Below, piece by piece: positions 45,050 through 56,700 of a stretch of 64,000 nt of DNA. Source of the stretch: Notospermus geniculatus. Lineage: Eukaryota; Nemertea; Pilidiophora; Heteronemertea; Lineidae. Within the stretch, counting starts at the first letter, position 1; the number at the start of each line of letters is the position of its first letter. The translations under genes and the position numbers were made by a program. The stretch spans positions 67,977 through 131,976 of the forward strand of contig NMRB01001249.1 in assembly GCA_002633025.1 (NCBI GenBank), read 5' to 3'. The notes below the pieces were generated by a model that did no database searches, was not told the origin of the DNA, and saw only the letters and a program-made list of their open reading frames with translations.

Positions 45050-47942
45050 CTGAAAGAGAAAATACTGGCATTAATGTTGATTGTTAACTCCAGCATCTTT
45101 GGTACATCCAGTGTTCTAGCCAGAAATTTTTCCAAACAGGGCGGGATGACTGCATTTTCCGATGATTTTAAGGCCCTGGATTTTCAAACAGGGCGGGAGT
45201 GAAATTCAAACACGGTGGTGTAATAGAAAATGCATTGCAAGTTACATTTTTAAATAGGGCGGTAAAATGACCTCTGAATTTTGAACAGGGTGGTACCGCC
45301 CTGTAAAACTGGCCTGGCTAGAACACTGACATCCATATGACTTAACTAACACCTGGGGAAGAATATCTTTGATTGAAGATACTGGTTTTCCAATTCCACA
45401 CCTCAATAGAGTGGTCCCCATGATAATTTGCATGCCTGTAGTAACATTCTAATTAAACCTACCAATGCCAAAATGCTCATTCCACATTGTGTGTATTCCT
45501 ATCACAGCTGAAGCAAGATGGTCTTTCAAGTCCGAAAACGATACATTCAATTTGAACTCCACATAATCTCTAACAGACAGCACATCACAGAGATCCTTTA
45601 ACTGTTCTACACGTGCTTCATCCTCGTCATTCCGACAGCTTCCGATTAAGATCAGCCTATAGGACTGTCTTTCATCGAATGGCACTTGTTTCAGGAATTT
45701 CTCGAACGATCTCACTTGCAGCTGGTGGTCTTTCTCAGGTCTGAACTGTGCTATCGAAACAATTTGTTTCTGTCCCTTTGAATCTTTTTTCTCAAGAGGA
45801 ATACGTTGGAATTCTGTCGTATTGCAGGGTGGATAGACAATGTGAGTACACCCTCTTGTTTTCCACAAATGTAAGATATGTCCCTCAGTCCAGGTAGAGT
45901 TAACCATGACAACTTCAGCACTTCTTCCCATAATTCCATACAGATAGGCGAAAATGTGGTAATAGATGAGTTTCCCTTGACTGAGGATGGGACTCCTTGC
46001 AACAAATGATGCATTGTTATAAGTGTCACGACGCTCCGCCACACGGTTTAACATGTCTGTACTAATTGTTGGATAGTGCACGTAACACCCCACACGGCAT
46101 TGACCCAAGAATTTGAAAATAGGCAGTGTAAAAGCATATCCCATGCTGTCAATGTAGACATCAGGGACAAATTTCATTAAGGCTTCCCAGCCGAGGAACA
46201 TTGAACCCAGACTTTGTCCTAGTAAAGTGAAATAAGGAAATGTACTGGCTTCCACCCAGTCTCGTTTTGTTAGGAAGATGAATCGAACAGGTTTTACTAG
46301 ATTTATGTTGAATCGCTCTCTTGCACGGGTGATAATATCAACTTCTGATGTGTTTCTGTCTCCAGTGTATACCACACACTCAACATCAGGGTACCTGGAA
46401 CACAAAATAAACAGAATTACGATTGAAGGAAATATACCATGTACCAATACCAACACCATGACTGAGGGTGAGCACTGTAGTTTTACTAGGAGGGAGTGTA
46501 ACCAATCATTAAACAGCTGACTTCAGATGGAAACTTACTTCTTTTGGATGGCCCTGATCGCAACCCATAGGACACGCTCCCCACCTCCTCCAGCATTACA
46601 GTACGGATGAAAGAATGCCACTGTTATGGTTTCTGGGGACGTTTTCAATCTTCTGCGCTGTGACGATGCCCGGTTTTGGATCCACCATCTCAAGGTGAAG
46701 TAACAAATAGCACAAGTTGGAATCAAGAGGACACATATTATGATCAGCATGGTCAGCACACTCGACAAGAAACTGAAATAGAGAACAACAATAATTGAAT
46801 AGGCTATATTCAACAATATCAGTCCGGGAAAACTCCGAAATCGGAAACGTTGCCGAATTCGGACTCGCGCGAGTCCGATTTCAGAAACGTTTCCGAATTC
46901 GGACTCGCTAAACGTTTCCGAATTCGGAAACGTTTACCTTCAAGCGCGGATCGGAGCATGTGAACCTGCCATCGGATGGTTGGCGACTTAGTTGCCAGGT
47001 GGCAGCACTAGTAGACTACCAATTTGCGGCGCGGTTTCGTCATCGGTGGCACAATTTCCCTGGAATTCTTAATTACTTCTTAATTAGTGAGTTGATTTGC
47101 AGGTGTACTGACATAATACATTAGCGTATGCAATCAGGAGTTACCTGGACCAGTAGAAACTGCTTTATTCCCATTGCAAACTGTAAATATATCGCATGAA
47201 TTCTGATTGTCACTGAGCGGGATGACATGCTCCGATCCGCGCTTGAAGGTAAACGTTTCCGAATTCGGAAACGTTTAGCGAGTCCGAATTCGGAAACGTT
47301 TCTGAAATCAGACTCGCGCGAGTCCGAATTCAGCAACGTTTCCGATTTCGGAGTTTTCCCGGACTGATATAGGCCTAACAATGTATATACCACTCATATT
47401 TGCCATATATTTTATTTTACCATATACATTGTACAATACCACCATGGGGGTGGGGTGGGGGGTCCTCCCATACCGCATAGGCCTACTGTCAGCAAGGGCG
47501 GATCCAGGATCATGGGAAAGAGGCCAGAGGGGGCACAGCTGCGCACATCGTGGAAATCCTCGGTCAAATTTTAACATCTTTTCGAAATTTCCCGGTCAAT
47601 TTTAAAGATTTTCCACAAAACAGAGGGGGCACGGGCCGGGTGTGCCCCCTTGGATCCGCGCCTGTGTCAGGTGATTGATGATGTACAGCAAAATGCACAA
47701 CATCATCAGACATGTCAGATCATGCATGCATGCATGTGATGATGCACCATTGTGAACTTTTTATCGGAATGTGGCTCAAACGCAGGTGAAAATGCTTTCA
47801 TATCAGTTGAAATTTACTGATTCGATCGGAACTACAATGAAATTACATCCTTATGCTATAAAATGAACGGGAAGTCGTGAGAGAGGTTGAGAATTTATGT
47901 CGAAAAACACCTGAAATACTTGAAAATTAGCTGGGCAGCCAT
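44772..47942 (-). CDS. ALG11: GDP-Man:Man3GlcNAc2-PP-dolichol alpha-1,2-mannosyltransferase
   Basis: GT4-family enzyme on the cytosolic face of the ER. It adds the fourth and fifth mannoses (both alpha-1,2) to the dolichol-linked N-glycan precursor. Coding exons on the minus strand: 47942-47911, 46772-46539, 46394-45463, 45049-44772. All have AG/GT borders and compatible phases and give 491 residues; human ALG11 has 492. Marks: an N-terminal membrane anchor ([20 protein letters not shown]), [17 protein letters not shown] with the Gly-rich donor-site loop, [40 protein letters not shown], the RPEKDHQLQ segment, and [15 protein letters not shown], which contains the EX7E motif of retaining GT4 enzymes (the last two residues after the exon junction). 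It is arranged head-to-head with the copper ATPase gene at 50670. A hAT-type MITE lies in intron 3 and a 555-bp TIR element in intron 1. Confidence 0.96.
45109..45328. mobile_element. hAT-type MITE in ALG11 intron 3, about 220 bp
   Basis: TIRs CAGTGTTCTAGCCAG and CTGGCTAGAACACTG; hAT elements typically begin CAGNG. ACATCC stands at both borders. The interior has several AAACAGGGCGGG-like repeats and no coding capacity. Confidence 0.8.
45463..46394 (-). CDS. ALG11: ALG11 exon 3 (main catalytic exon)
   Basis: 932 bases between TGTTCCAG and GTAGGT, from [12 protein letters not shown] to NEHFGI. It carries most of both Rossmann-like domains. Confidence 0.96.
46539..46772 (-). CDS. ALG11: ALG11 exon 2
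   Basis: Acceptor TCTATTTCAG and donor GTAAGT. It encodes the transmembrane anchor and the [17 protein letters not shown] donor-site motif, ending in AIQK and a split Lys codon. Confidence 0.93.
46816..47370. mobile_element. Foldback element built of GAATTC-centred palindromes, in ALG11 intron 1
   Basis: TIRs of about 140 bases begin ATATCAGTCCGGG and are inverted at the right end (CCCGGACTGATAT). Each TIR contains several copies of the 20-base palindrome CGTTTCCGAATTCGGAAACG or part of it, plus ACTCGCGCGAGT. The roughly 270-bp interior is unrelated and non-coding. The element starts about 40 bases upstream of the exon 2 acceptor. Confidence 0.85.
47911..47942 (-). CDS. ALG11: ALG11 exon 1 (coding part)
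   Basis: ATG lies in CCAAGATGGCTGCC. The exon encodes [10 protein letters not shown] and two bases of the next codon before GTGTTT. It joins in frame to exon 2 and lines up with the human N-terminus, which begins MAAG and continues KLLRFFYSLFF. Very short, so other start exons remain possible. Confidence 0.72.
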
Positions 47943-48250
47943 CTTGGAATTGGACAGGGAGAACCGACTGGATAGTCGTAACCGAGAACTAGGCCTCAGA
48001 AAAGCGGACGCTAAATTACTTGCGGACAAAACGATGGCCTAATTACCGCATAAATAGCTTATGTATACAGATTATTTGAAACGAGTGCTGAAAAAATGCC
48101 TCTTTTGTTTGTTAGGAACTGTCGAATTACAGCTCCGAATTTCTCATCGAGTCTCAAACAGCAATCAAAGATGGTGGCAAGAGCTGCAGAAAATCAGAAA
48201 ACGCGATCAGATTATCACGCAAAATCGATAATTTGACCCGATTTCTTGTT
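47943..48250. promoter_or_regulatory. Probable shared promoter side of ALG11 and the copper ATPase
   Basis: Upstream of the ALG11 start. The start context CCAAGATGGCTGCC resembles a TISU/YY1 element (consensus CAAGATGGCGGC) on the minus strand, and AAAGATGGTGGC (about 48169) is a similar site on the plus strand. No TATA box is obvious. The ATPase first, non-coding exon is not identified, so two-way activity is inference from gene order. Confidence 0.4.
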
Positions 48251-48289
48251 GTTTTCAATCTTTATTGTGTTATCAGGTTAAGTGAGTTC

Positions 48290-48775
48290 ATCAGGTACCC
48301 TTCCCAGCCAGCCTGCAACACCGGCCCGACATTGGCTGTACCCCGGCAAACACTGGCCAACATTGTCAGTTTTTGCCAACCTTGGGGCCGTGTTGGTCCA
48401 GCATTGGCTAGCACTGGCTAGCATTTGTTTTTTTTCCAACCTTGGCGTGGCGTTGGCCCAACATCGGCAAGATTTATTGTTTAGGCGAACTGCCAAATGC
48501 TGGTCTAGCGTCGGCCCGACAACGGGCCACGACGGTGGTCCCCAGGTGGCATACAAGCATAAGAATGAAAAAAAAATATGAAATTGACAAAGGACATCAC
48601 TTTTCTTTAGCCGGTGTTTGCCAGTGTTGGGCCAAGGTCAAGCCGGTGTGCAAGATGACGTCGGGCCAACACTGGCAAACATTGGGCTGACTTTTGCCGA
48701 CGTTGGCCCAACGTTGTAAGCCGACTTTGGCCATTGTTGACCCAACATTGGCCCAAGGTTTTGTGGCCGGCGGGG
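48290..48775. repeat. Minisatellite of GTTGGCCCAACA-type words
   Basis: TTGGCC, GGCCAACA, CACTGGC and their complements recur over 20 times at irregular 12-25 base steps in two clusters (48320-48540 and 48610-48770), separated by an A-rich spacer. Frames through it give WP/QHW-type low-complexity peptides that are not genes. Confidence 0.82.
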
Positions 48776-50669
48776 TTTTTCTTAGGCCATGTAAAAGATT
48801 TTATCGAGATTGCACTGCTGATGGATTGCACTGCAAAAAGTGTTGTTTGTTTATGTATGATGTTATGTAGGCCTAGGCTAATTGTTAGGCCTAGGCCTAG
48901 GCCTACCCAAGGCATGTTAGGCCTTGATATTGGCATTGATGTCAGGCATTCATATTGAATCTCAGGCCATGGGGAAGGGCACAGCAAAATGTCACAAGGT
49001 CTTCATGTTAGTAATGCAAGCTCTGAACTCTTTGGCGTCACCACCATCCACCAAAAGTCGTCTGACCTCTTTAGTCTTTGTGCACTTTATCGTTTATCAC
49101 GTCATAAATTATATTGTACATGTAGGCCTGAAGGAGATATCATGTGCATTAAATACTCCACTTATCACTATCAGTTGGTTTGAAAAGTACAATACAAAGT
49201 TCGAAGGAGGAATGATATCTCAAATTTTGATGTCGTCATGAGCAAATCATCTGTCTTAGGCAAGAATTTCATGTACGTGTACACTGTAAAGCTTGGTAAA
49301 AAATCAGGAATCCTCAACAGAAAGTCGGTTGGTCCCATTACATTTACATCCCATTGAGCAGCAGACCTAATATACCCCGATATTTTGCATTCTATCGGGG
49401 TACAGAAGGAGGAAGTTACGTAATCCAGGCAGATTAATGCCTCTGACTAAAGTAAGAAAATCCAACACAAAGATGTGTGCAGTGTTTGTGAATGTTACCA
49501 GCGGATGTTAAATTTGATGGTATATCAAATATGTGTTTGAATTTTTCAAATCGAGCAGAAAATAATGATTTTATGAGCCATTTTTCTCGTGGGCTTGAGG
49601 GCCAGATACACTAGTGGGCTTTTCCAATTACCTGTTCACCCCCACTGCTGATTACCTATTTATAGTACTTTGTTTCCAATATCACCATCCAACAGATGGT
49701 GGGAGGGCAATAAACAGAACAGCCACTGCCAGGTATAGCTAAAAATACAGCTCTGGGGTCTGGACACCTGGTGTTACGGGGTCTTGGCATTTCTGGATCA
49801 AAATCCCAACGGGCTTGTTCAGCTAATGTCCTGTGCTGTATGAATCTCTTGTCAATGACTTTTATCTACAGTAAATCCAGTAGTTTGATGAGTGAGTAAG
49901 TCAGTTCACCAACCAGGAAGATTTGTTTGAGTGTAAATTCATCGATAAGGTCAAGTATGGCAGCAAAATTAAATTGGTTGAAAAAATACTATCAATATCA
50001 TTGTCTGGTGAACTATTCTTATTCTAACCTTCATCTATCCTACATCTACATGTAGTCACGCTGTACAGTAGATTTATTTGTAGTGGTAAATGGAATGACT
50101 TTTATCGGGATTTAGTCAACAGTTTGTAACTACATTTTGTGAAAGAGTCGCCTCGTTCAGTTATTCAACGTCTTATGCACTACACACAATGATTCAGCTG
50201 GAGCTTTGAAATTACAATAGGATACATGTAAATATGGAATATGTAGGCCTATATTGCAGCATGAGTCATCTTTTCCTGAATTCAACATACATTGTATGTG
50301 ACTTCTTAAAACATCTCATCTTGAGTGGATACCAGATATTTCTTTTCCATTGACGCATTTCTGTTTGTGGCTACAGTATTTCTAAATATGGAGTACATGT
50401 ACACCATTCAACAGTCATCTTTTCCTGAGTTCAACTCCTTAGCATTATATTATATCCTGATTGACTGAGTGGATGTTATGACCAGATACTTCTTTTCCAT
50501 GGACACGGTTTTGTTTCTCTACACAAACATGACAAATGCTTGACTCCGGTAATTTCACCAGAAATTAATATTGCATAGTGTCTGTCATTTCTTGAAGACT
50601 GTATGATTGATTACATTCATGAAAATGTTTCTTTTCAGATCCTCTGTTTGCTGACAATTAGGTGAAACC
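48776..50669 (+). other. Upstream region and 5' UTR intron of the copper ATPase
   Basis: About 1.9 kb with no protein gene recognised. A TAGGCCTA run lies at 48867-48905 and a hairpin (TACCCCGATA / TATCGGGGTA) at 49374-49403. CTTTTCAG at about 50632-50639, followed by ATCC and then the start codon at 50670, looks like the acceptor of the first coding exon, implying an upstream 5' UTR exon. Confidence 0.5.
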
Positions 50670-50777
50670 ATGGCATCTTTGGCAACTGTGATAGATATTG
50701 AAGGGATGACGTGCCAGTCATGCGTGAAAAATATTGAGGGAAACATTGGGAGCGTCCCAGGAATACATTCTGTCAAG
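50670..50777 (+). CDS. ATP7: ATP7 exon a: start and MBD1 N-half
   Basis: ATG in GAAACCATGG, then [18 protein letters not shown] and on to GIHSVK before GTAAAT. The start fits because the first MBD follows directly and an acceptor lies just upstream. Confidence 0.9.
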
Positions 50778-53700
50778 GTAAATCTTCGTTATGTCATCAA
50801 AAGCCAGCTAATTTAGAGCGATCAGACCTTACTTACCGGTACTGTAAATAACTTACTTATCAGATCATCGATACAAAGCATTTAGACAAATCTGAGAAAA
50901 GGGGACTGTTTTTAGCCTTATACATGTAATTTTGGCACACTTACAAAGTTTGTATGGTGTAAAGCTGTGCTCAGATGATATGGATAGGACTTTTGTTACC
51001 AGGTCCTATCATCAAGTACCAGGTAATATGAATAAAATGAAAAATCAATGATTTCTATGAATGAGTTGCCCACATCCAACATGAAATACACATTCATTAC
51101 TTTCAACCAGCTGCCTCAAATTGACTCCCGTAATGTGACAATTACATGTACTACATTAGTATTCCACAAGTGCAGTGATTGTTTCTTCTGGTAGGAGGCA
51201 GCAGTGGTTTGCCATTATTGATCCATTTGTGATATCAGTGGCCTATGTGACTGTCATCAGGTAACCCGAGTACAGACTATCATCTGTTTTTCTGACCCTT
51301 GAGGGATAAACTCTACAATGCTTCGATCACCTTCGTTTTCTTGTTGTTATTGAACATACTAAATGATAACTTTGCTATTTTGTTCATTCTCTATGAAGGA
51401 GGCTTTGTGTATCATTAGGAGTCAGGATTGGAAGGAAGGTGTACAATCATCCTTATCATTCATCTTTTCTTTTCCTCTTTGTGGGAAACCTACCTGGGAA
51501 AATGAGATCTGATTGATCCTTCTTGATGTTGGATGTTACCCTTTTTGCTTAATTGACTATTTTGCCATGGCGATGTGCTTCGGCATCTAGGTTGGTATGT
51601 TTGCCTTGGTTGCTGGATCTCGTCCAATCTACATGTATATTCTGTTCTAATTCCACATCTATTAAAAGAGGTGCAGTTCGTCTTGGCCTAACAAATGTGG
51701 TGTTTATGTCATGTGTGTGTCTCAGACACTCTAACATAAAGAAACAGGTCATACATTGTATTTCCTGCATTGTATTGAATGAATGTAGGTCCAATGAGTT
51801 GATCTTGTCATCACTTAAAAGGAATGAGGAGTGTAAATCATCAGATGCTCAAGCAGGCCTCAATACTGCATGTACAAGTAGGCCAAATTTGCTAATACTT
51901 CATTGTTGGACCAAGTCCCCAATTAGCTTTGGTTAGAGTAAAATTCTCTCCTATTGACCTCTGTCACTGTGCTTTATCATGACTGTTACCACGACCTTGC
52001 TGACAATGATGTAGATAGGACATGTATGAGTGTGAGCTTTTGAGAACCGTGTTGTTCCATAACCACAGGTGTTTCAGTTCTCAAACAGGCGTAGACTGTT
52101 GAGTACATCACGAACTTGATGATGATGAGGCTTATTCAGTCCTCACTCCAGATGATGAATGGTACTTTACTCTAGGCCAACCTCTGCAAATTACACATAG
52201 ACTAGTCTGCAGCCTAGTTTTGTAAAGGTCAAACTAATTTCAATTCTTGGGATGTTGCCGGTTTCCAGCCTAAACTGCCTGATTAAGTGATAGTGTGTGT
52301 TTAGACAAAACTTGGATTGGAAACTGTACTGTGAAATAGCCAGTGTTTTCTTCACAGTCACAGTATGTTTGGAATGAAATCTCGTAAAAATGGATACCAA
52401 CAGCTCCCATCGCACATGTCAGAGGCTTGTCACTGCCAGGATGTCAGGGTGAGTTCAGAGATTTCCAGTCAGATGAATGTGCGATTCGATTGTATCCTAT
52501 TCCCTGGGACCCTGGGTGATCAATTTCTAACTCTTTTAGTTTTAGGTTCTGCTGGCGGTTGTTCTTCCTTCAAAAATGCCCGATTGGAAACAAACTCCCT
52601 GAAGGGTTTGACAAAGACTGACTTGTAACTAACCATAATGTCTGTATCCTCTCTTCCCAGGTCAATCTCGACAAGAAAGAAGGGGCCATTAACTTCGATC
52701 CAACACGCCATACGCCAGCAAGCATTGCTAACAGAATTGATGATATGGGATTTCCTGCTAAGGTCAAGGGGAAGGGCCAAGGGTCGCCTGAGGATCGAAC
52801 TGTTATCAACATCGTAGGAATGACATGCCAGTCTTGTGTGAAAAATATCGAAGGAAACATTTCAGGTAAGAAGGGTGTCAAACAGATCAACGTTTCCCTT
52901 GAGAAAAAGCTGGCGGATGTTCTGTACAACCCTGATTTGACTACTCCTCAGAACATCTGTGATGAAATAGACGATATGGGTTTCGAGGCGGCGCTTAATG
53001 CCACTGCACGAGTTTTGGTGGAGGGCATGACGTGCCAGTCCTGCGTTCGAAATATCGAAGGGAATATATCATCAAAACCTGGCGTGGTGTCGATCAAGGT
53101 GTCACTGGAAAACAAAGATGCTGTGATTGAATACAATCCATTGGAAACATCTCCAGATAAACTACGAGATATGATTGACGATATGGGTTTCGATGCTGCG
53201 TTACCGAGTGGAACATCAGTTCCACAGTCTGTCGCCAGTGTGTGTTCTTGNGAGCACCTGCCTTGTCAGCAAATATTCCTCCTTCCCATAAAAACATGAC
53301 AAATAATAAGAGACGTGTTGAAAACTCTTTATCATTGAACATGATGGGACTGTGTTGTTTTTATCAACACTTAGTCTATAAGGGGGTTGTGCTCACAGCC
53401 TTTGGACAAGGCTTTTTCATGTGTTGCAGACAACGCCTCAGATGTCCTAATGACTCTTGCGAATCCATTTTCAGATTCTTCTTTTAAACAATCGGGCGAA
53501 TCCACTGGGAAGTTGGTAAACAATACACATCAAGACCCTCTTGTCGAGATAAGTCTCGGGCTAGAGTTGAACCGTCCGTCATTTTCACGGAAATCCACAC
53601 CAGAAAGAGACGATGAATTAAACAGAGACTGTCGCGTTCCAATGGGGACGTTTGACGATGAGTTGGACAAGGTTCATCTGAAAGTGACGGGAATGACGTG

Positions 53701-56700
53701 CGCGTCATGTGTGGCTAACATCGAGAGACACCTAATGAAGGTTGAAGGTATGTGGTGGATTATTTCCTGTGACATTTTGAGATGGGAATGGGAGGCACGC
53801 ATACGCAGGCGAACAATGGTTTCATGGGGATGAATCCTTTTTGAAGCCATTGTTCGCCTGCGTGTTCGTGTCGCCTGTCATCCGATGTAGAGTCAGCCGG
53901 AGAAACACATCTTATCAACAACCAAGTAAGGATAGAAATTACTTAAATTTTAATCCTTCAGAACTTCTTTACAAAGTGCTCAGTCAGTCCAAGGTTTTGA
54001 TGATGAGATGTATACATGTAAGCCTATTGATTTCAAGTACATGTACATCACAAGAGCTCATAATCACTCACTGGTCTTTTTTCAGGTGTGAAGGCTGTCC
54101 TGGTTGCCCTGATGGCCCAGAAAGCAGAAGTGAAATACGACCCAGCATACATCATGCCGTCACAAATAGCATATCGGATCATGGAACTTGGTTTTGATGC
54201 GACAGTTTTGGAAAGTGAAACTGCTGGACAGGGCACTGTGGAATTGTCGGTATGTGATTGTCTATGAAAGAAATTTAGTAAAGAAAACCAGAGAATATGT
54301 CCTCAAGAATCTTCTGTATTTTTTGCCCTTTCGGATTCATACCCTGTTTCATTCAAAGAGAAATGTAGGTTAATGTTGTGGTTAATTTTCTAGGTTACTG
54401 GGATGACATGTTCATCATGCGTCCACTTGATTGAGTCGACGTTGATGAAGAAACGTGGCATCTTGTCCGCCTCTGTAGCCCTCGCCACTCAAAAAGGGCG
54501 GTTCACCTATGAGACAGAACTGACTGGACCGAGAGATATCATTGAAAACATTATTGTAAGTTGAACACGTCGATTTCCTGAGGCTAAATTGGTCCACAAG
54601 ATCTCATACTGTACAAGGCTTACATCTATGCCACTGTTTGTGAAAAGTGCTTCCTTTCCTACAGTACATTTGTAATGCTGTTAGCCATTCTCACTTATTT
54701 CTAAAGTCCAAGCTGTTATCACAGGTGCATTGCCGCATGTTGCTGCATAAATTGTAATTTAATTCTTGAAACGCCTGACTATGTTTGTCCTCTTTCCTAG
54801 GCATTAGGATTTGAAGCATCTTTGCTGGCTGATGATGCAAAGGATTGTGGATCTGGAGAATATAAGAGGAAAATTAGACAGTAAGTAGTAGCTAGTAGGT
54901 GATACAAAATTCATTGATGGCGTCCTTGCACAGTTCTGCCATCCAGATGTTCTGGAACTAGACTTTGACTAAATGTGACCCATGACAACAAAATGAGTCA
55001 GAATGCGCTGGAAAGAAGACCGAAGATGACACCAGAGAACAATTACAGAAATGGACGAAGTCATTTCACAATGGGGAGACAATCCTGAAATCAACAGCCT
55101 GTTTGTGTCACCTTGGGTCTTCTTCTGCGGGCAGTCCGACTCGTTCTACTGTCGCTGGTCACAAATGTGGCGAGACACTACGATGATTTCCTTTGTTGTA
55201 ATCATGTGATTTTTTTATATTTCAGGTGGAAGCGTTCATTCCTATTCTCATTAGTGTTCGGCATTCCAGTAATGATCATCATGATGTACTACATGTTCCA
55301 TAAAATGGCCGCCGTGAAAGCCCTGGCAGCTGCTGCGGCAGCGGCGAACTCATCAAGCAATGCGACGACGAAGACATATCACCCACCGATGGTCACTGCT
55401 GGCTTATCGTTGGAGAACCTTCTCATGTTTCTGTTGGCTACTCCTGTTCAGGTCAGTGTCGCTGCTCTAATAATGTCAGTTTCTTATTCAGGACCTATTG
55501 ACAGTTATATCAGGCAGTTGGTAAGGTCGATCGAGAACGGCAGTGTCAAACGCCGGGAACACAACCCGAGTCGGGCCAGGAACATGTTCTTCTCACTCCC
55601 CACTCTGTGGTGGGTTGACAAGAACACATTTTTGGCCCAACTCAGGTTGTGTTCTCGGCGTTCGAAACTGCCGTTCTCGAGTTGAGTCAACAACTACATG
55701 AACTGGGTCAGCACGAGTGTAGTCATGACCGGGGATTCAAATACGCCCCAGTAGTCTGGTCATATGTGTACATGTAAATACACATATTATGACAGTCTAA
55801 TATCTTTGTTTCTCGTGTATTCCAACTCTTCATGCCTTCTTTTACAGTTCATAGGTGGCCGCTACTTCTACATTCAAGCTTACAAAGCTGTCCGCCATGG
55901 CGCAACCAATATGGACGTCTTGATCGTAATGGCGACAACACTGGCGTATTCATATTCTGTGTTAATTATCGTGATAGCAGTTGCATTGAAAATGGATGTG
56001 AGTCCAAAGACATTCTTCGAGACGACGCCGATGTTGATGGTGTTTATATCACTTGGACGATGGCTGGAACATGTGGCCAAGGTAAGTTTACTTTCACGAA
56101 TACTACCAGAACTCTTCATCTTTGATTAATCCTCCTTATCTGTTCATAATTATTGTCTTTTTGTCCTTTTCAGGGGAAAACATCAGAAGCATTGACTAAG
56201 TTGATGAACTTGAAAGCTACTGAGGCCAGATTGGTCACCCTCGACAAGGCAGGAAACATCGAAACTGAGAAGAGCATTAGTATTGATCTTGTCCAGAGAG
56301 GTGACCTTCTGAAGGTCGTACCCGGTGAGAAGATACCTGTTGATGCCAAGGTCATCGAGGGGTCATCTTCATGCGATGAGTCTCTGATTACAGGGGAATC
56401 CATGCCTGTGCCAAAACAAGTTGGTAAGTGTTTGCTGATTCTCCAGTTGAAGTCCTGTTATTTGGTGTCTCCTGGGTGGACTCATCCTCCCATAGCAGGG
56501 CTTTGGTCTCACTCCTCTTCATGCACTCGCACACATGTAAGTGAATGAAGAGGAATGAGGTAAAAACCCCTGCTGTGGGAGGATAGGGTGGACTATCACT
56601 TGCAGCAGTCAACACTTTCCAAATCCTACTCAATTTCTTCTTTTTAGGCTCATCTGTGATAGGTGGATCTCTGAACCAACGAGGGATGTTAATCCTGGAG

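Noticed and set aside
48278-48690. Trp/His/Pro-rich frames on both strands
   Set aside because: By-product of the GTTGGCCCAACA minisatellite.
55113-55225. In-frame extension upstream of ATP7 exon g
   Set aside because: A TATTTCAG acceptor at 55225 and the phase of the previous exon show it is intron.
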